39,247 nt of DNA from a virus: positions 1-39,247 of the IMG/VR virus record IMGVR_UViG_3300025759_000019; one strand, given 5' to 3'. The notes under the pieces are model-generated. The model was given only the letters and a program-made list of their open reading frames with translations, ran no database searches and was not told the origin of the DNA. The position numbers were made by a program, and so were the translations under genes. Position 1 is the first letter of the stretch, and each line of letters starts with the position of its first letter. Below are positions 1 through 5,224 of this stretch, piece after piece.

Positions 1-128
1 ACACCATAAGTTAACATCTTATTTGTCTTGGTGTTAATAACCTTTTTACATCTTGTTACTTTTAGATGTGGTTGATCCTTAAAATACCAATATACTTTAA
101 ATGTTAAATTTACGTGTTCGTAGTTCAT
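1..128 (-). CDS. Small hypothetical protein, N-terminal part (gene crosses the circular join)
   Basis: ATG at 128 reads leftward to base 1 and continues at 39120 down to a TAA at 39030-39032, giving 72 aa once the circle is closed. The full product is basic, with a C-terminal stretch GKYYKRHQLNKML. I do not recognise a named family. It is the last gene of the leftward array, 42 bp after the preceding gene. Its uninterrupted reading across the join supports a circular 39,120-bp unit. Confidence 0.6.
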   Translation of the reverse strand, partial: MNYEHVNLTFKVYWYFKDQPHLKVTRCKKVINTKTNKMLTYG

Positions 129-169
129 TTTCAATTAGTTATGTGATTGTGTGTTAACTATACACCATT

Positions 170-425
170 GTTAGCAACAATTGTTTATGTAGTCATATAT
201 GTTACCTTTTACATCAATAGTCTTTAAACTAACATCTTTGTCTACTAATTCATTTTTGTCATATTCATACCTTTTATTAAGGTCATACGCATACGAAACT
301 TCCAAAGGCTCTAATTCTGTAACAACAAATAATCTTTGTCCGTTAACCGTTTGGTTTATATCTATGATACTTCCTTTTCTAATAATCTCGCCTTTTCGGT
401 CTGTTAACACACAACTGTTGCTAAC
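170..425 (-). repeat. Cassette inverted pair (GTTAGCAACA type)
   Basis: Read on the coding (minus) strand, the leading box is at 412-425 and the trailing box at 170-183. They are complementary over 14 bp with one G-T wobble (core GTTAGCAACA/TGTTGCTAAC). The leading box lies inside the 171-476 gene and encodes V-S-N-S. The trailing box encodes the last residues C-C and the stop. Confidence 0.75.
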
Positions 426-476
426 AACGTTTATACCTAATAGCTCTGCTTGTTCTTTAATCGTTTCTCTAGTCAT
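171..476 (-). CDS. Small phage protein, cassette-associated chimeric ORF
   Basis: The product is 101 aa, soluble and beta-rich in appearance, with no signal or membrane segment. Residues 1-15 carry a KEQ element (TIKEQAELLG) followed by NVVSNSC, the segment encoded by the leading inverted box. The rest (GEIIRKGSIIDINQTVNG, then a Y-rich acidic region) resembles a small-protein type I associate with flavobacterial phages, function unknown. The stop codon lies inside the trailing box. ATG at 476 follows an AT-rich spacer without a clear ribosome-binding site. Confidence 0.7.
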   Translation of the reverse strand: MTRETIKEQAELLGINVVSNSCVLTDRKGEIIRKGSIIDINQTVNGQRLFVVTELEPLEVSYAYDLNKRYEYDKNELVDKDVSLKTIDVKGNIYDYINNCC

Positions 477-544
477 TTTTATAAGTTTTATTTATTAATC
501 AATATTTATTTCTATTTGTACGCTACTAGGCATACACAAGTAAC

Positions 545-716
545 GTTGTAAAACATAGCCTTACTTCGTCAATATTTTAGATAACCATCTATAACAGTGT
601 TTAAAACCTATTGCACATTCTAATCTTGCAGTGGTTTCTTTTTCTGTATAGTAAGTTTCTACAAAGTCTTTTAATTCAATGTTAGCTTCTTCTAATGTCG
701 GCAACGATTTCACAAC
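545..716 (-). repeat. Cassette inverted pair (GTTGTGAAA type)
   Basis: On the minus strand the leading box GTTGTGAAA (708-716) lies in the 561-860 gene and encodes V-V-K. The trailing box TTTTACAAC (545-553) lies just after the stop. They pair over 9 bp with one G-T wobble. Confidence 0.6.
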
Positions 717-860
717 ACCAGATAAAGCCAAATTTTTAACTAAAGTATGTATAAGTCCTCTGCCTTCTTGCAAAAGTATTTTATCACTTTCATCTCTGTC
801 ATCATCTAAAAGTTCCCATAATATTTCATCAATTCTAAATAATCCTTTTTTTAATTCCAT
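561..860 (-). CDS. Hypothetical protein, cassette-associated
   Basis: The product is 99 aa, helical and acidic at the N-terminus (LLDDDRDESDK). LALSGVVKSLPTLEEAN in the middle contains the GVVKS segment encoded by the leading inverted box. Near the C-terminus, ETTARLECAIGFKHCYRWL is a helix with two cysteines. No known domain is recognised. It is separated from the upstream gene by a 47-bp spacer of the array type. Confidence 0.65.
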   Translation of the reverse strand: MELKKGLFRIDEILWELLDDDRDESDKILLQEGRGLIHTLVKNLALSGVVKSLPTLEEANIELKDFVETYYTEKETTARLECAIGFKHCYRWLSKILTK

Positions 861-906
861 TGTTTTGTTATTTTTTATTCATTAAAAATCAGTCCTTATC
901 CATCAC

Positions 907-1030
907 GTTAGCCACAATTAAAACCCTTAATATGGTTTTCTATATCCAGTTTTATATCATCAGGATGTGCATGGCTTTCTAAATCTACATACTCGCAAAA
1001 GGTTTTTAACAGTTCACGTTGTTGGCTAAC
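907..1030 (-). repeat. Cassette inverted pair (GTTAGCCA type)
   Basis: On the minus strand, leading box GTTAGCCA (1023-1030) and trailing box TGGCTAAC (907-914) are a perfect 8-bp complement. The leading box encodes V-S and the trailing box encodes the final C-G and stop of the 908-1162 gene. Confidence 0.75.
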
Positions 1031-1162
1031 ACTACCTATACGTAATTGCTCTTCAACGCCATTTAATTTGTGCAGTAATTTAGATTCTGCTTTTATAGAT
1101 ATTTCACCCATATTTTGAAGATGTAATACCTCGTATCTTAATTCTTTAATCTTGTCTTTCAT
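908..1162 (-). CDS. Hypothetical helical protein, cassette-associated chimeric ORF
   Basis: I place the start at ATG 1162 (MKDKIKELRYEVL, 84 aa). A longer frame opens at 1222, but its first 20 codons run through the inter-cassette spacer seen before several other genes. Residues 1-38 look like a coiled helix. EEQLRIGSVSQQRELL contains the leading inverted box, and GFNCG plus the stop comes from the trailing box. Function unknown. It shares EQL....VSQQRELL with the gene at 3174-3416. Confidence 0.65.
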   Translation of the reverse strand: MKDKIKELRYEVLHLQNMGEISIKAESKLLHKLNGVEEQLRIGSVSQQRELLKTFCEYVDLESHAHPDDIKLDIENHIKGFNCG

Positions 1163-1211
1163 TTTTGTTATCTTTAGTTTTAAATTCACGCAACTACGCA
1201 TAGCCTTGTCC

Positions 1212-1392
1212 GTTGTACACAATTAAAGGGTTTAGTGTTTTAAAGTTCCCTATATAAATCATACATTTCTTCTTTAGTATTTATTTGCTCATCGTCAACT
1301 ATGTATTTTTCATTCTCATTTTCAAAGCCAAGTAACCAATCCTCAAAGTCTTTAGTGTATTTGCCCTTTAACAGTTCGCTTTGCTGTACAAC
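1212..1392 (-). repeat. Cassette inverted pair (GTTGTACA type)
   Basis: On the minus strand, leading box GTTGTACA (1385-1392, inside the 1240-1527 gene, encoding V-V-Q) and trailing box TGTACAAC (1212-1219, after the stop) are a perfect 8-bp complement. Both boxes differ from the GTTAGCCA pair of the next cassette in the same positions. Confidence 0.75.
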
Positions 1393-1527
1393 ACCGTATA
1401 ACTTCAATTGCTCTTTTAGGTATTCTTGCAAGCCCCATCGCAAATTATTTTCGGCTTCTTTTCCTCGTGGGTTATTACCATTTAACAACACGTCTTTTAT
1501 AAATTTAATGGTTCTATCTTCTGTCAT
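1240..1527 (-). CDS. Hypothetical protein, cassette-associated chimeric ORF
   Basis: The product is 95 aa. The N-terminal half (GNNPRGKEAENNLRWGLQEY) runs into LKEQLKLYGVVQQSELLKG, which spans the leading inverted box. The C-terminal half is acidic (DFEDWLLGFENENEKYIVDD). There is no signal or membrane segment. ATG at 1527 follows AACTTAATAAACA, a spacer ending shared with several genes of the array. Function not recognised. Confidence 0.7.
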   Translation of the reverse strand: MTEDRTIKFIKDVLLNGNNPRGKEAENNLRWGLQEYLKEQLKLYGVVQQSELLKGKYTKDFEDWLLGFENENEKYIVDDEQINTKEEMYDLYREL

Positions 1528-1578
1528 TGTTTATTAAGTTTAGTTCCAAATTTACGCAACTGAAAGTTATACAATTAC

Positions 1579-1859
1579 GTTGTACACAATTAAAAAATAT
1601 CGTGTAGGTGGTCGCTTTCAAAGTTCATTCCTCCTAAATCTTCTTTGTTAGGTGGTTTTATTATTCCATCAGGTTTAGGTTTCCAATCAGGGAAAACCAT
1701 TTTAAAATCTTTAATTGCATCCCTTACCATGCTCGGTACGTAAGTGTGTCTACCATCTGCATATCGGATAGCCATCCAAATGGTTTCCTCAAATGCGTGT
1801 TTTAGCTTTTCTATTTTCTGTTTATCTGTCATAATGATATTTTTTAAAAGATGTACAAC
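1579..1859 (-). repeat. Cassette inverted pair (GTTGTACA type) enclosing a whole gene
   Basis: On the minus strand, leading box GTTGTACA (1852-1859) lies upstream of the 1590-1832 gene and trailing box TGTACAAC (1579-1586) lies just after its stop. They are a perfect 8-bp complement enclosing the complete ORF. Confidence 0.75.
1590..1832 (-). CDS. Hypothetical phage protein, whole-gene cassette
   Basis: The product is 80 aa. The central segment WMAIRYADGRHTYVPSMVRD is distinctive and familiar from small phage proteins, but I know no function. The tail is proline- and acid-rich (WKPKPDGIIKPP). Unlike its neighbours, the complete ORF lies between the two inverted boxes. The start is ATG 1832. 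Confidence 0.7.
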   Translation of the reverse strand: MTDKQKIEKLKHAFEETIWMAIRYADGRHTYVPSMVRDAIKDFKMVFPDWKPKPDGIIKPPNKEDLGGMNFESDHLHDIF

Positions 1860-1862
1860 ATT

Positions 1863-1893
1863 ATATAAAAGGCATTAAAACGACCTTTTATAT
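1863..1893 (-). repeat. Inter-cassette hairpin with conserved loop
   Basis: Ten-bp perfect arms ATATAAAAGG (1863-1872) and CCTTTTATAT (1884-1893) flank an 11-nt loop, CATTAAAACGA on the plus strand. The same loop occurs at 3137-3147 between different arms. The hairpin sits between the trailing box of one cassette (1899-1907) and the leading box of the next (1852-1859), giving a 56-bp site with two nested arm types. Confidence 0.65.
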
Positions 1894-1898
1894 TTAGC

Positions 1899-2076
1899 GT
1901 TAGCCACAATTTTTAACTATCCTATTTTCAGGAGTTATATTAAGGTATTTGTGTATTTTTAAGGCTAATTCCCATTCTGTTTTTTCAATATCTTTATCTT
2001 GGTTTTGGTCTATAGTTGTATTAAACCATTGTCTAATGTGGTTCAGTTCGTTATCATAAAAAAAACAGTGGCTAAC
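1899..2076 (-). repeat. Cassette inverted pair (GTTAGCCAC type)
   Basis: On the minus strand, leading box GTTAGCCAC (2068-2076, inside the 1900-2196 gene) and trailing box GTGGCTAAC (1899-1907, containing its stop codon) are a perfect 9-bp complement. Confidence 0.75.
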
Positions 2077-2196
2077 ACGTTGTATAAGTAATTGCTCTTT
2101 ACTGTATAATTCAATTAGTTCAGCCCATTGCTCTTTTATTGGTAACGGTATATTATTCTCTGGCCAATGCTTGTCTATAAATTTTGGTATTTCCAT
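1900..2196 (-). CDS. Hypothetical protein, cassette-associated chimeric ORF
   Basis: The product is 98 aa. The N-terminal half (PKFIDKHWPEN, then LYSKEQLLIQRVSHC) ends with the KEQL-x4-VS element at the leading box. The C-terminal half (IRQWFNTTIDQNQDKD, ALKIHKYLNI) ends in NCG plus a stop encoded by the trailing box. No known domain is recognised. It is soluble by inspection. Confidence 0.7.
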   Translation of the reverse strand: MEIPKFIDKHWPENNIPLPIKEQWAELIELYSKEQLLIQRVSHCFFYDNELNHIRQWFNTTIDQNQDKDIEKTEWELALKIHKYLNITPENRIVKNCG

Positions 2197-2257
2197 TTTA
2201 TTTTTTATTAAGTTTAGTTATTAATTTCATCGTCGCAACTACTCATACAACATCAAC

Positions 2258-2286
2258 GTTATGATGCAATTAAAAAAGCACATAAC
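2258..2286 (-). repeat. Short 'empty' inverted pair (GTTATG type)
   Basis: On the minus strand, GTTATGTGC (2278-2286) and GCATCATAAC (2258-2267) pair with one bulged base across an 11-nt AT-rich loop. Both ends fit the GTT(A/G) and (C/T)AAC pattern of the cassette boxes, but no gene lies between them. I read it as an empty or degenerated cassette, or a separate hairpin after the 2305-2454 gene. Confidence 0.45.
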
Positions 2287-2304
2287 AAAGGCTATAAATA
2301 ATAA

Positions 2305-2454
2305 CTACTTATAGATTGTTAAAATTTGGCTTTTGTGTATAATCAACAAATCACCCTTTTGCTTAAATTCTATAAAGTTCTCGTCTATATCCCATTCTTT
2401 CCAACTTTCAATGTATTGGTGTGTTGTTCCGTAATTTGTTCTAATACTGTACAT
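2305..2454 (-). CDS. Small hypothetical protein (49 aa)
   Basis: ATG at 2454 reads to TAG at 2305-2307. The product begins MYSIRTNYGTTHQYIESW and has a hydrophobic end (GDLLIIHKSQILTIYK) that could be a beta-strand pair. It fills the space between the 1900-2196 and 2552-3064 genes and follows an AAAACTTAATAAAT leader like its neighbours. Function unknown. Confidence 0.5.
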   Translation of the reverse strand: MYSIRTNYGTTHQYIESWKEWDIDENFIEFKQKGDLLIIHKSQILTIYK

Positions 2455-2551
2455 ATTTATTAAGTTTTGTAATTATTAATCCGTTACTATTCATAGCCAA
2501 ACCGTTGTAAATAATAAAAAAAAGCCACCTGTAAGTACGGCTTACTCATAT

Positions 2552-3064
2552 CTAAAAATGAGTACAAATATATTTAACTTGAATTGGTTCAAGTCTAAAA
2601 TACTCTCCTCTTACCCTAAACTCATTGTAAAGATTGTGTAACTTTTTTTCAATATCATAATTCCAAACCCTAACCATTTCTATACTTGGTTTTTCGCTTT
2701 GTAAAGTTCGCTCTCTAACTTTAGGATTTACGCTCTTACCTATTTTATATAAACCATTATGTTTATCTTTCATTAAATAAGTTTTTGTTTTAATATCATT
2801 ATCAACTGAATTATATTGTTGTCCATTTACAATGCCATTTTCCCAATTTAAAATAACTTCATCTGTTATTAAATATTTATTCCTTGTTTTTTTAATAAAA
2901 TCTTTTTTACATCGTTTTTGTACGGCTCTTTTAGATATACCTAATTTTATTGCAGTTTCTCCAACAGTATAAATTTTATTATCTTTTACATTATCACCTT
3001 CTAAAAGTTGTATTTTAAGTTCTAAAAGTTGTATTTTAAGTTCTAAAAGTTTATTATTTTCCAT
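2552..3064 (-). CDS. HTH plus T5orf172/Mug113 (GIY-YIG-like) protein
   Basis: The product is 170 aa. Residues 1-22 hold a heptad repeat (LELKIQL twice), probably a coiled coil. Residues 32-75 resemble a MerR/excisionase-type HTH (YTVGETAIKLGISKRAVQKR). Residues 94-168 match the T5orf172/Mug113 type of GIY-YIG-superfamily domain: TYLMKDKHNGLYKIGKS, arginines near 117-119, and GEYFRLEP. The family occurs in phage proteins with HTH or KilA-N-like partners; a DNA-binding or nuclease role is inferred. The whole gene lies within one inverted-box cassette. Confidence 0.7.
   Translation of the reverse strand: MENNKLLELKIQLLELKIQLLEGDNVKDNKIYTVGETAIKLGISKRAVQKRCKKDFIKKTRNKYLITDEVILNWENGIVNGQQYNSVDNDIKTKTYLMKDKHNGLYKIGKSVNPKVRERTLQSEKPSIEMVRVWNYDIEKKLHNLYNEFRVRGEYFRLEPIQVKYICTHF
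3001..3050. repeat. 21-bp tandem repeat, about 2.4 copies
   Basis: The 21-bp unit at 3001-3021 recurs identically at 3022-3042, followed by 8 bp of a third copy. It encodes the 7-residue repeat LELKIQL near the N-terminus of the HTH/GIY-YIG-like protein, so copy changes stay in frame and lengthen the coiled coil by one heptad. Confidence 0.8.
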
Positions 3065-3128
3065 TTTGTTTTAGTTTTATTTGCCTTACGGCATTTGCAT
3101 TCCTTTTTTTTACAATTCACAACACTAC

Positions 3129-3155
3129 CTAAAGCACATTAAAACGATGCTTTAG
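3129..3155 (-). repeat. Inter-cassette hairpin with conserved loop
   Basis: Eight-bp perfect arms CTAAAGCA (3129-3136) and TGCTTTAG (3148-3155) enclose the 11-nt loop CATTAAAACGA, identical to the loop of the hairpin at 1863-1893, where the arms are entirely different. It lies between the trailing box at 3163-3170 and the leading box at 3115-3123. Confidence 0.65.
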
Positions 3156-3162
3156 CTTTAAC

Positions 3163-3290
3163 GTTAGCCACAATTAATTGCTATAATTTTCTAAAAAGTC
3201 ATCTACATTTGCCTCATCGTGTCTTGCATACATTTTATCTTCTTCCATATATTTAGCAAACGCAATTAACAGTTCACGTTGTTGGCTAAC
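3163..3290 (-). repeat. Cassette inverted pair (GTTAGCCA type)
   Basis: On the minus strand, leading box GTTAGCCA (3283-3290, inside the 3174-3416 gene) and trailing box TGGCTAAC (3163-3170, just after its stop) are a perfect 8-bp complement. Confidence 0.75.
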
Positions 3291-3416
3291 ATTGTGTAAC
3301 AATAATTGCTCTTTACTGTAATCTTCAATCGCCTGTATAATGTCTTGCAATTCTGTAATATCAAATTCATCAAAGAATCCATTATAATTTTCACTTAAAT
3401 ACTTTTCTGCATCCAT
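3174..3416 (-). CDS. Hypothetical protein, cassette-associated chimeric ORF
   Basis: The product is 80 aa and strongly acidic. DYSKEQLLLHNVSQQRELL spans the leading inverted box and closely matches the corresponding part of the 908-1162 product. The flanking parts (N-terminal NYNGFFDEFDITELQ, C-terminal EEDKMYARHDEANVDD) are unrelated. Function unknown. Confidence 0.7.
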   Translation of the reverse strand: MDAEKYLSENYNGFFDEFDITELQDIIQAIEDYSKEQLLLHNVSQQRELLIAFAKYMEEDKMYARHDEANVDDFLENYSN

Positions 3417-3464
3417 ACTTGTTATATTTAGTTCTTAATCCACGCAACAATTGTTACACTTTCC

Positions 3465-3741
3465 GTTGTGCGTAATACTAATGCACTAATGTTACATAAA
3501 CTCTATCGTTTAGTCTAAATTTACCTTTCATAGAACTATACTGGTAAGGTAGTCTTAGGTTTAATATACCGCTATCAGTATCAGAGGTAGATGCAATTCC
3601 TTCTACTTTGAATTTTAATTCTTCATCTTGTGTTTTGTTTGCAATATTTTTTAATTCACTAATAGCTGTGTTTTTAGTTATTTCGTGATTGCAAAGTTTT
3701 TCAATAATTTCTTCTATTCTCATAATCGTACTACGCACAAC
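3465..3741 (-). repeat. Cassette inverted pair (GTTGTGCGTA type) enclosing a whole gene
   Basis: On the minus strand, the leading box (3728-3741) begins GTTGTGCGTA and the trailing box (3465-3478) ends TACGCACAAC. They pair over 14 bp with one G-T wobble. They enclose the 3478-3723 gene. Confidence 0.75.
3478..3723 (-). CDS. Hypothetical protein, whole-gene cassette
   Basis: I start at ATG 3723 (MRIEEIIEKLCNHEITKN, 81 aa). A frame opening at 3738 would translate the inverted box itself. The N-terminal half is helical; the C-terminal half (ILNLRLPYQYSS, KFRLNDRVYVTLVH) looks beta-rich. Its last codons overlap the trailing box. No family recognised. Confidence 0.65.
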   Translation of the reverse strand: MRIEEIIEKLCNHEITKNTAISELKNIANKTQDEELKFKVEGIASTSDTDSGILNLRLPYQYSSMKGKFRLNDRVYVTLVH

Positions 3742-3907
3742 ACTATATATAATTAATAGCCTGTGTTGTGCTTGTTTTAAAGGCTGTTAAGTGTTTAATA
3801 ATTTAGTTTTTAAATAGATAGTAATCGCTTATTTACGGCTACTAATCATATATTTTAACGTTAGCAAACATTAAAACGCACAATAACAATATGTATAAAT
3901 AATAAAA

Positions 3908-4096
3908 TTACTCATCATATACCCATTTAATAACTTCTACTATCATTCCACTCCCTGTAATAGCACAACGCCATTCAGTACATTTTTCATTAGCACAAGC
4001 ACATCTAAATAAGTGCCTTTCTTGTCCATCAGAACAAAGTGCTATTACATCTTTTCCTTTAATTGGTAGTTCCATATCCGTAATTTTACTATTCAT
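3908..4096 (-). CDS. Small cysteine-rich protein, possible zinc binder
   Basis: From ATG 4096 the product is 62 aa (MNSKITDMELPIKGKDV). An upstream ATG at 4126 in the same frame would add 10 residues and overlap the preceding ORF, so I prefer 4096. Cysteines in CSDGQERHLFRCACANEKC followed by TEWRC could form a zinc ribbon. It is reminiscent of small phage proteins with a WRxxITG motif. A 184-bp stretch to the next gene holds a degenerate cassette site, with CATTAAAACG at 3869-3878 and GCACAACAC/GTGTTGTGC arms at 3735-3743 and 3763-3771. Confidence 0.6.
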   Translation of the reverse strand: MNSKITDMELPIKGKDVIALCSDGQERHLFRCACANEKCTEWRCAITGSGMIVEVIKWVYDE

Positions 4097-4106
4097 ACAT
4101 TTAACG

Positions 4107-4211
4107 TTACCAACTTCTAAAACCATAAAGATTTATCATTATTGCAAACAGTGTTAAAACTATTATGGTAGATATTATTAATACTTTTACTTGTAGTGTT
4201 AGATTTTTCAT
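4107..4211 (-). CDS. Single-pass membrane peptide (34 aa)
   Basis: ATG 4211 reads to TAA 4107-4109. The start MKNLTLQVKVL is followed by a hydrophobic segment (LIISTIIVLTLFAIMI) and a short polar tail. It begins 2 bp after the HTH-like gene ends, consistent with cotranscription. No function is assigned. Confidence 0.45.
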   Translation of the reverse strand: MKNLTLQVKVLIISTIIVLTLFAIMINLYGFRSW

Positions 4212-4213
4212 GA

Positions 4214-4375
4214 TTATTTATTTAATAGGTTTTTAATTTTCTCTCTTGTCGTATAGTTTAACCGCTCCCAGTCCTTAGAACACCAGTAGTGTACTCGTTG
4301 ATGACTTAGATTGTGCTTCAATGCAAACTTATACATCGTTCCGTTTTGAAGTTCAATTACTTTCTTTAAATCCAT
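4214..4375 (-). CDS. Small HTH-like regulator (53 aa)
   Basis: ATG 4375 reads to TAA 4214-4216. The product MDLKKVIELQNGTMYKFALK continues into NLSHQRVHYWCSKDW, a pattern consistent with a small Cro/Cox-type helix-turn-helix, and is short, basic and without signal. It is the first gene of the leftward array and faces the rightward early operon across a 114-bp divergent control region, which is where a phage transcription switch would sit. DNA binding is inferred from size, pattern and position only. Confidence 0.5.
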   Translation of the reverse strand: MDLKKVIELQNGTMYKFALKHNLSHQRVHYWCSKDWERLNYTTREKIKNLLNK

Positions 4376-4428
4376 GTTTATTTTAATTTAGTGCAATATA
4401 CAAATAAAATATTTAATAAAAAAACTTA

Positions 4429-4465
4429 TTTTGTGTATTTATTAAAATAAAGTTTTGTATATTTG
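4429..4465 (+). promoter_or_regulatory. Rightward early promoter, Bacteroidota type
   Basis: TATATTTG at 4458-4465 matches the Bacteroidota -7 box TAnnTTTG, and TTTTG at 4429-4433 is a possible upstream element, slightly far at 24 bp. The start codon follows at 4490. On the other strand the same AT-rich interval could serve the leftward genes. A similar arrangement (TTTTGTATATTCG) occurs before the lipoprotein gene at 13769. Confidence 0.55.
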
Positions 4466-4489
4466 TCACATAAACAAAAACTTATAATT

Positions 4490-4699
4490 ATGGAAACGCA
4501 CAACATCACATTTTACGGAACACCTTTAGAGGTGACTGGAACTTATTACAAAGGTGGTTGGGGATCTTGGGAAGAGATGCCAACAGTAAGCCAATTCGAG
4601 ATTGATAAAGTAGAAATAAACGGAATAAATGTCAACGAACTACTTGAGGACAGAATGTTAGAATTAGAACACGAAATATTAGCTAAACACTACGATTAA
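4490..4699 (+). CDS. Small early phage protein
   Basis: The start at ATG 4490 gives METHNITFYGTPLEV and 69 aa. A TTG at 4463 in frame lies inside the promoter box and is not a credible start. The product is beta-rich at first (TGTYYKGGWGSWEEMP), then acidic and helical. It is the first gene of the rightward operon. I know this type as a small phage protein without a function. Confidence 0.7.
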   Translation: METHNITFYGTPLEVTGTYYKGGWGSWEEMPTVSQFEIDKVEINGINVNELLEDRMLELEHEILAKHYD

Positions 4700-4701
4700 T
4701 T

Positions 4702-4896
4702 ATGAAACTACACGAAGGAACAGCAAGAGAATTATTATTTACTCAGAAGGGTAAACGTATAATCGTAGAGACTAAGAAAGATATTAAAGACAGAAAAGTT
4801 AGACGTGAACAGAAAGCGTTTTTAATTGAATCTATATCTATAATAATTGCAGGTGCTATATTAGGTGCATGTATAATCACAATTTTAACAAACTAA
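4702..4896 (+). CDS. Small membrane protein, C-terminal anchor
   Basis: The product is 64 aa. The basic N-terminal two thirds (KDIKDRKVRREQKAF) are followed by one hydrophobic segment, about residues 42-62 (SISIIIAGAILGACIITIL). A tail-anchored inner-membrane position is likely. It starts 2 bp after the previous stop. Function unknown. Confidence 0.65.
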   Translation: MKLHEGTARELLFTQKGKRIIVETKKDIKDRKVRREQKAFLIESISIIIAGAILGACIITILTN

Positions 4897-4898
4897 TT

Positions 4899-5000
4899 AT
4901 GAGCGACAAAAGCAAAGAAACTAGCATGAAGATAGTAGTGTTATGTGTAATGATACTATCATGTATCGTAATCGGATTAAATATAGCAACTTTATTATGA
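4899..5000 (+). CDS. Single-pass membrane peptide (33 aa)
   Basis: ATG 4899 reads to TGA 4998-5000. A polar start MSDKSKETSMK precedes one hydrophobic segment (IVVLCVMILSCIVIGLNIATLL). It starts 2 bp after its neighbour and overlaps the next start by ATGA, so it is probably translated by coupling. Function unknown. Confidence 0.6.
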   Translation: MSDKSKETSMKIVVLCVMILSCIVIGLNIATLL

Positions 5001-5224
5001 GAATTATTATAGCAAAATTTGAGATAGAGGACAACGACTTAATTGAACATAAGTTGTTTCAAGAACTAGATAGTTTAGGTTGTAAAGACTTTACTAAACT
5101 ACCTGATACTAAGGATCTTTACGACACAGACCAAATATTTAGATCGTTATGTAGGGCTGAGAAAGTTGCTAAAAACAAGAAAAAAGACTATATTGCGAAG
5201 AACAAATTAAAACTAAAACAATGA
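4997..5224 (+). CDS. Hypothetical protein (75 aa)
   Basis: The start ATG 4997 overlaps the preceding stop (ATGA); a longer frame from about 4943 would run through the preceding membrane peptide gene. The product MRIIIAKFEIEDNDLIEHK ends in a lysine-rich tail (KNKKKDYIAKNKLKLKQ), suggesting nucleic-acid or protein contact. It overlaps the next gene by 4 bp. No family recognised. Confidence 0.65.
   Translation: MRIIIAKFEIEDNDLIEHKLFQELDSLGCKDFTKLPDTKDLYDTDQIFRSLCRAEKVAKNKKKDYIAKNKLKLKQ

Larger units (their letters stand above)
2504..3123 (-). repeat. Cassette inverted pair (GTTGTGAAT type) enclosing a whole gene
   Basis: On the minus strand, leading box GTTGTGAAT (3115-3123) lies upstream and trailing box ATTTACAAC (2504-2512) downstream of the 2552-3064 gene. 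They pair over 9 bp with one G-T wobble. Confidence 0.6.

Noticed and set aside
1-127. Terminal repeat as a biological direct terminal repeat
   Set aside because: The length equals a common assembler word size and a gene reads through the join, so assembly overlap of a circle is simpler; read depth would decide.
199-498. A 99-codon plus-strand frame within the leftward array
   Set aside because: Opposite the 171-476 gene; serine/leucine-rich shadow that ignores the shared minus-strand leaders and cassette boxes.
128-4110. Classical integron attC sites
   Set aside because: Trailing boxes read GGCTAAC, GTACAAC, GCACAAC or TGCTAAC rather than RYYYAAC, and no IntI or attI is visible. I keep the cassette hypothesis but not the name attC.
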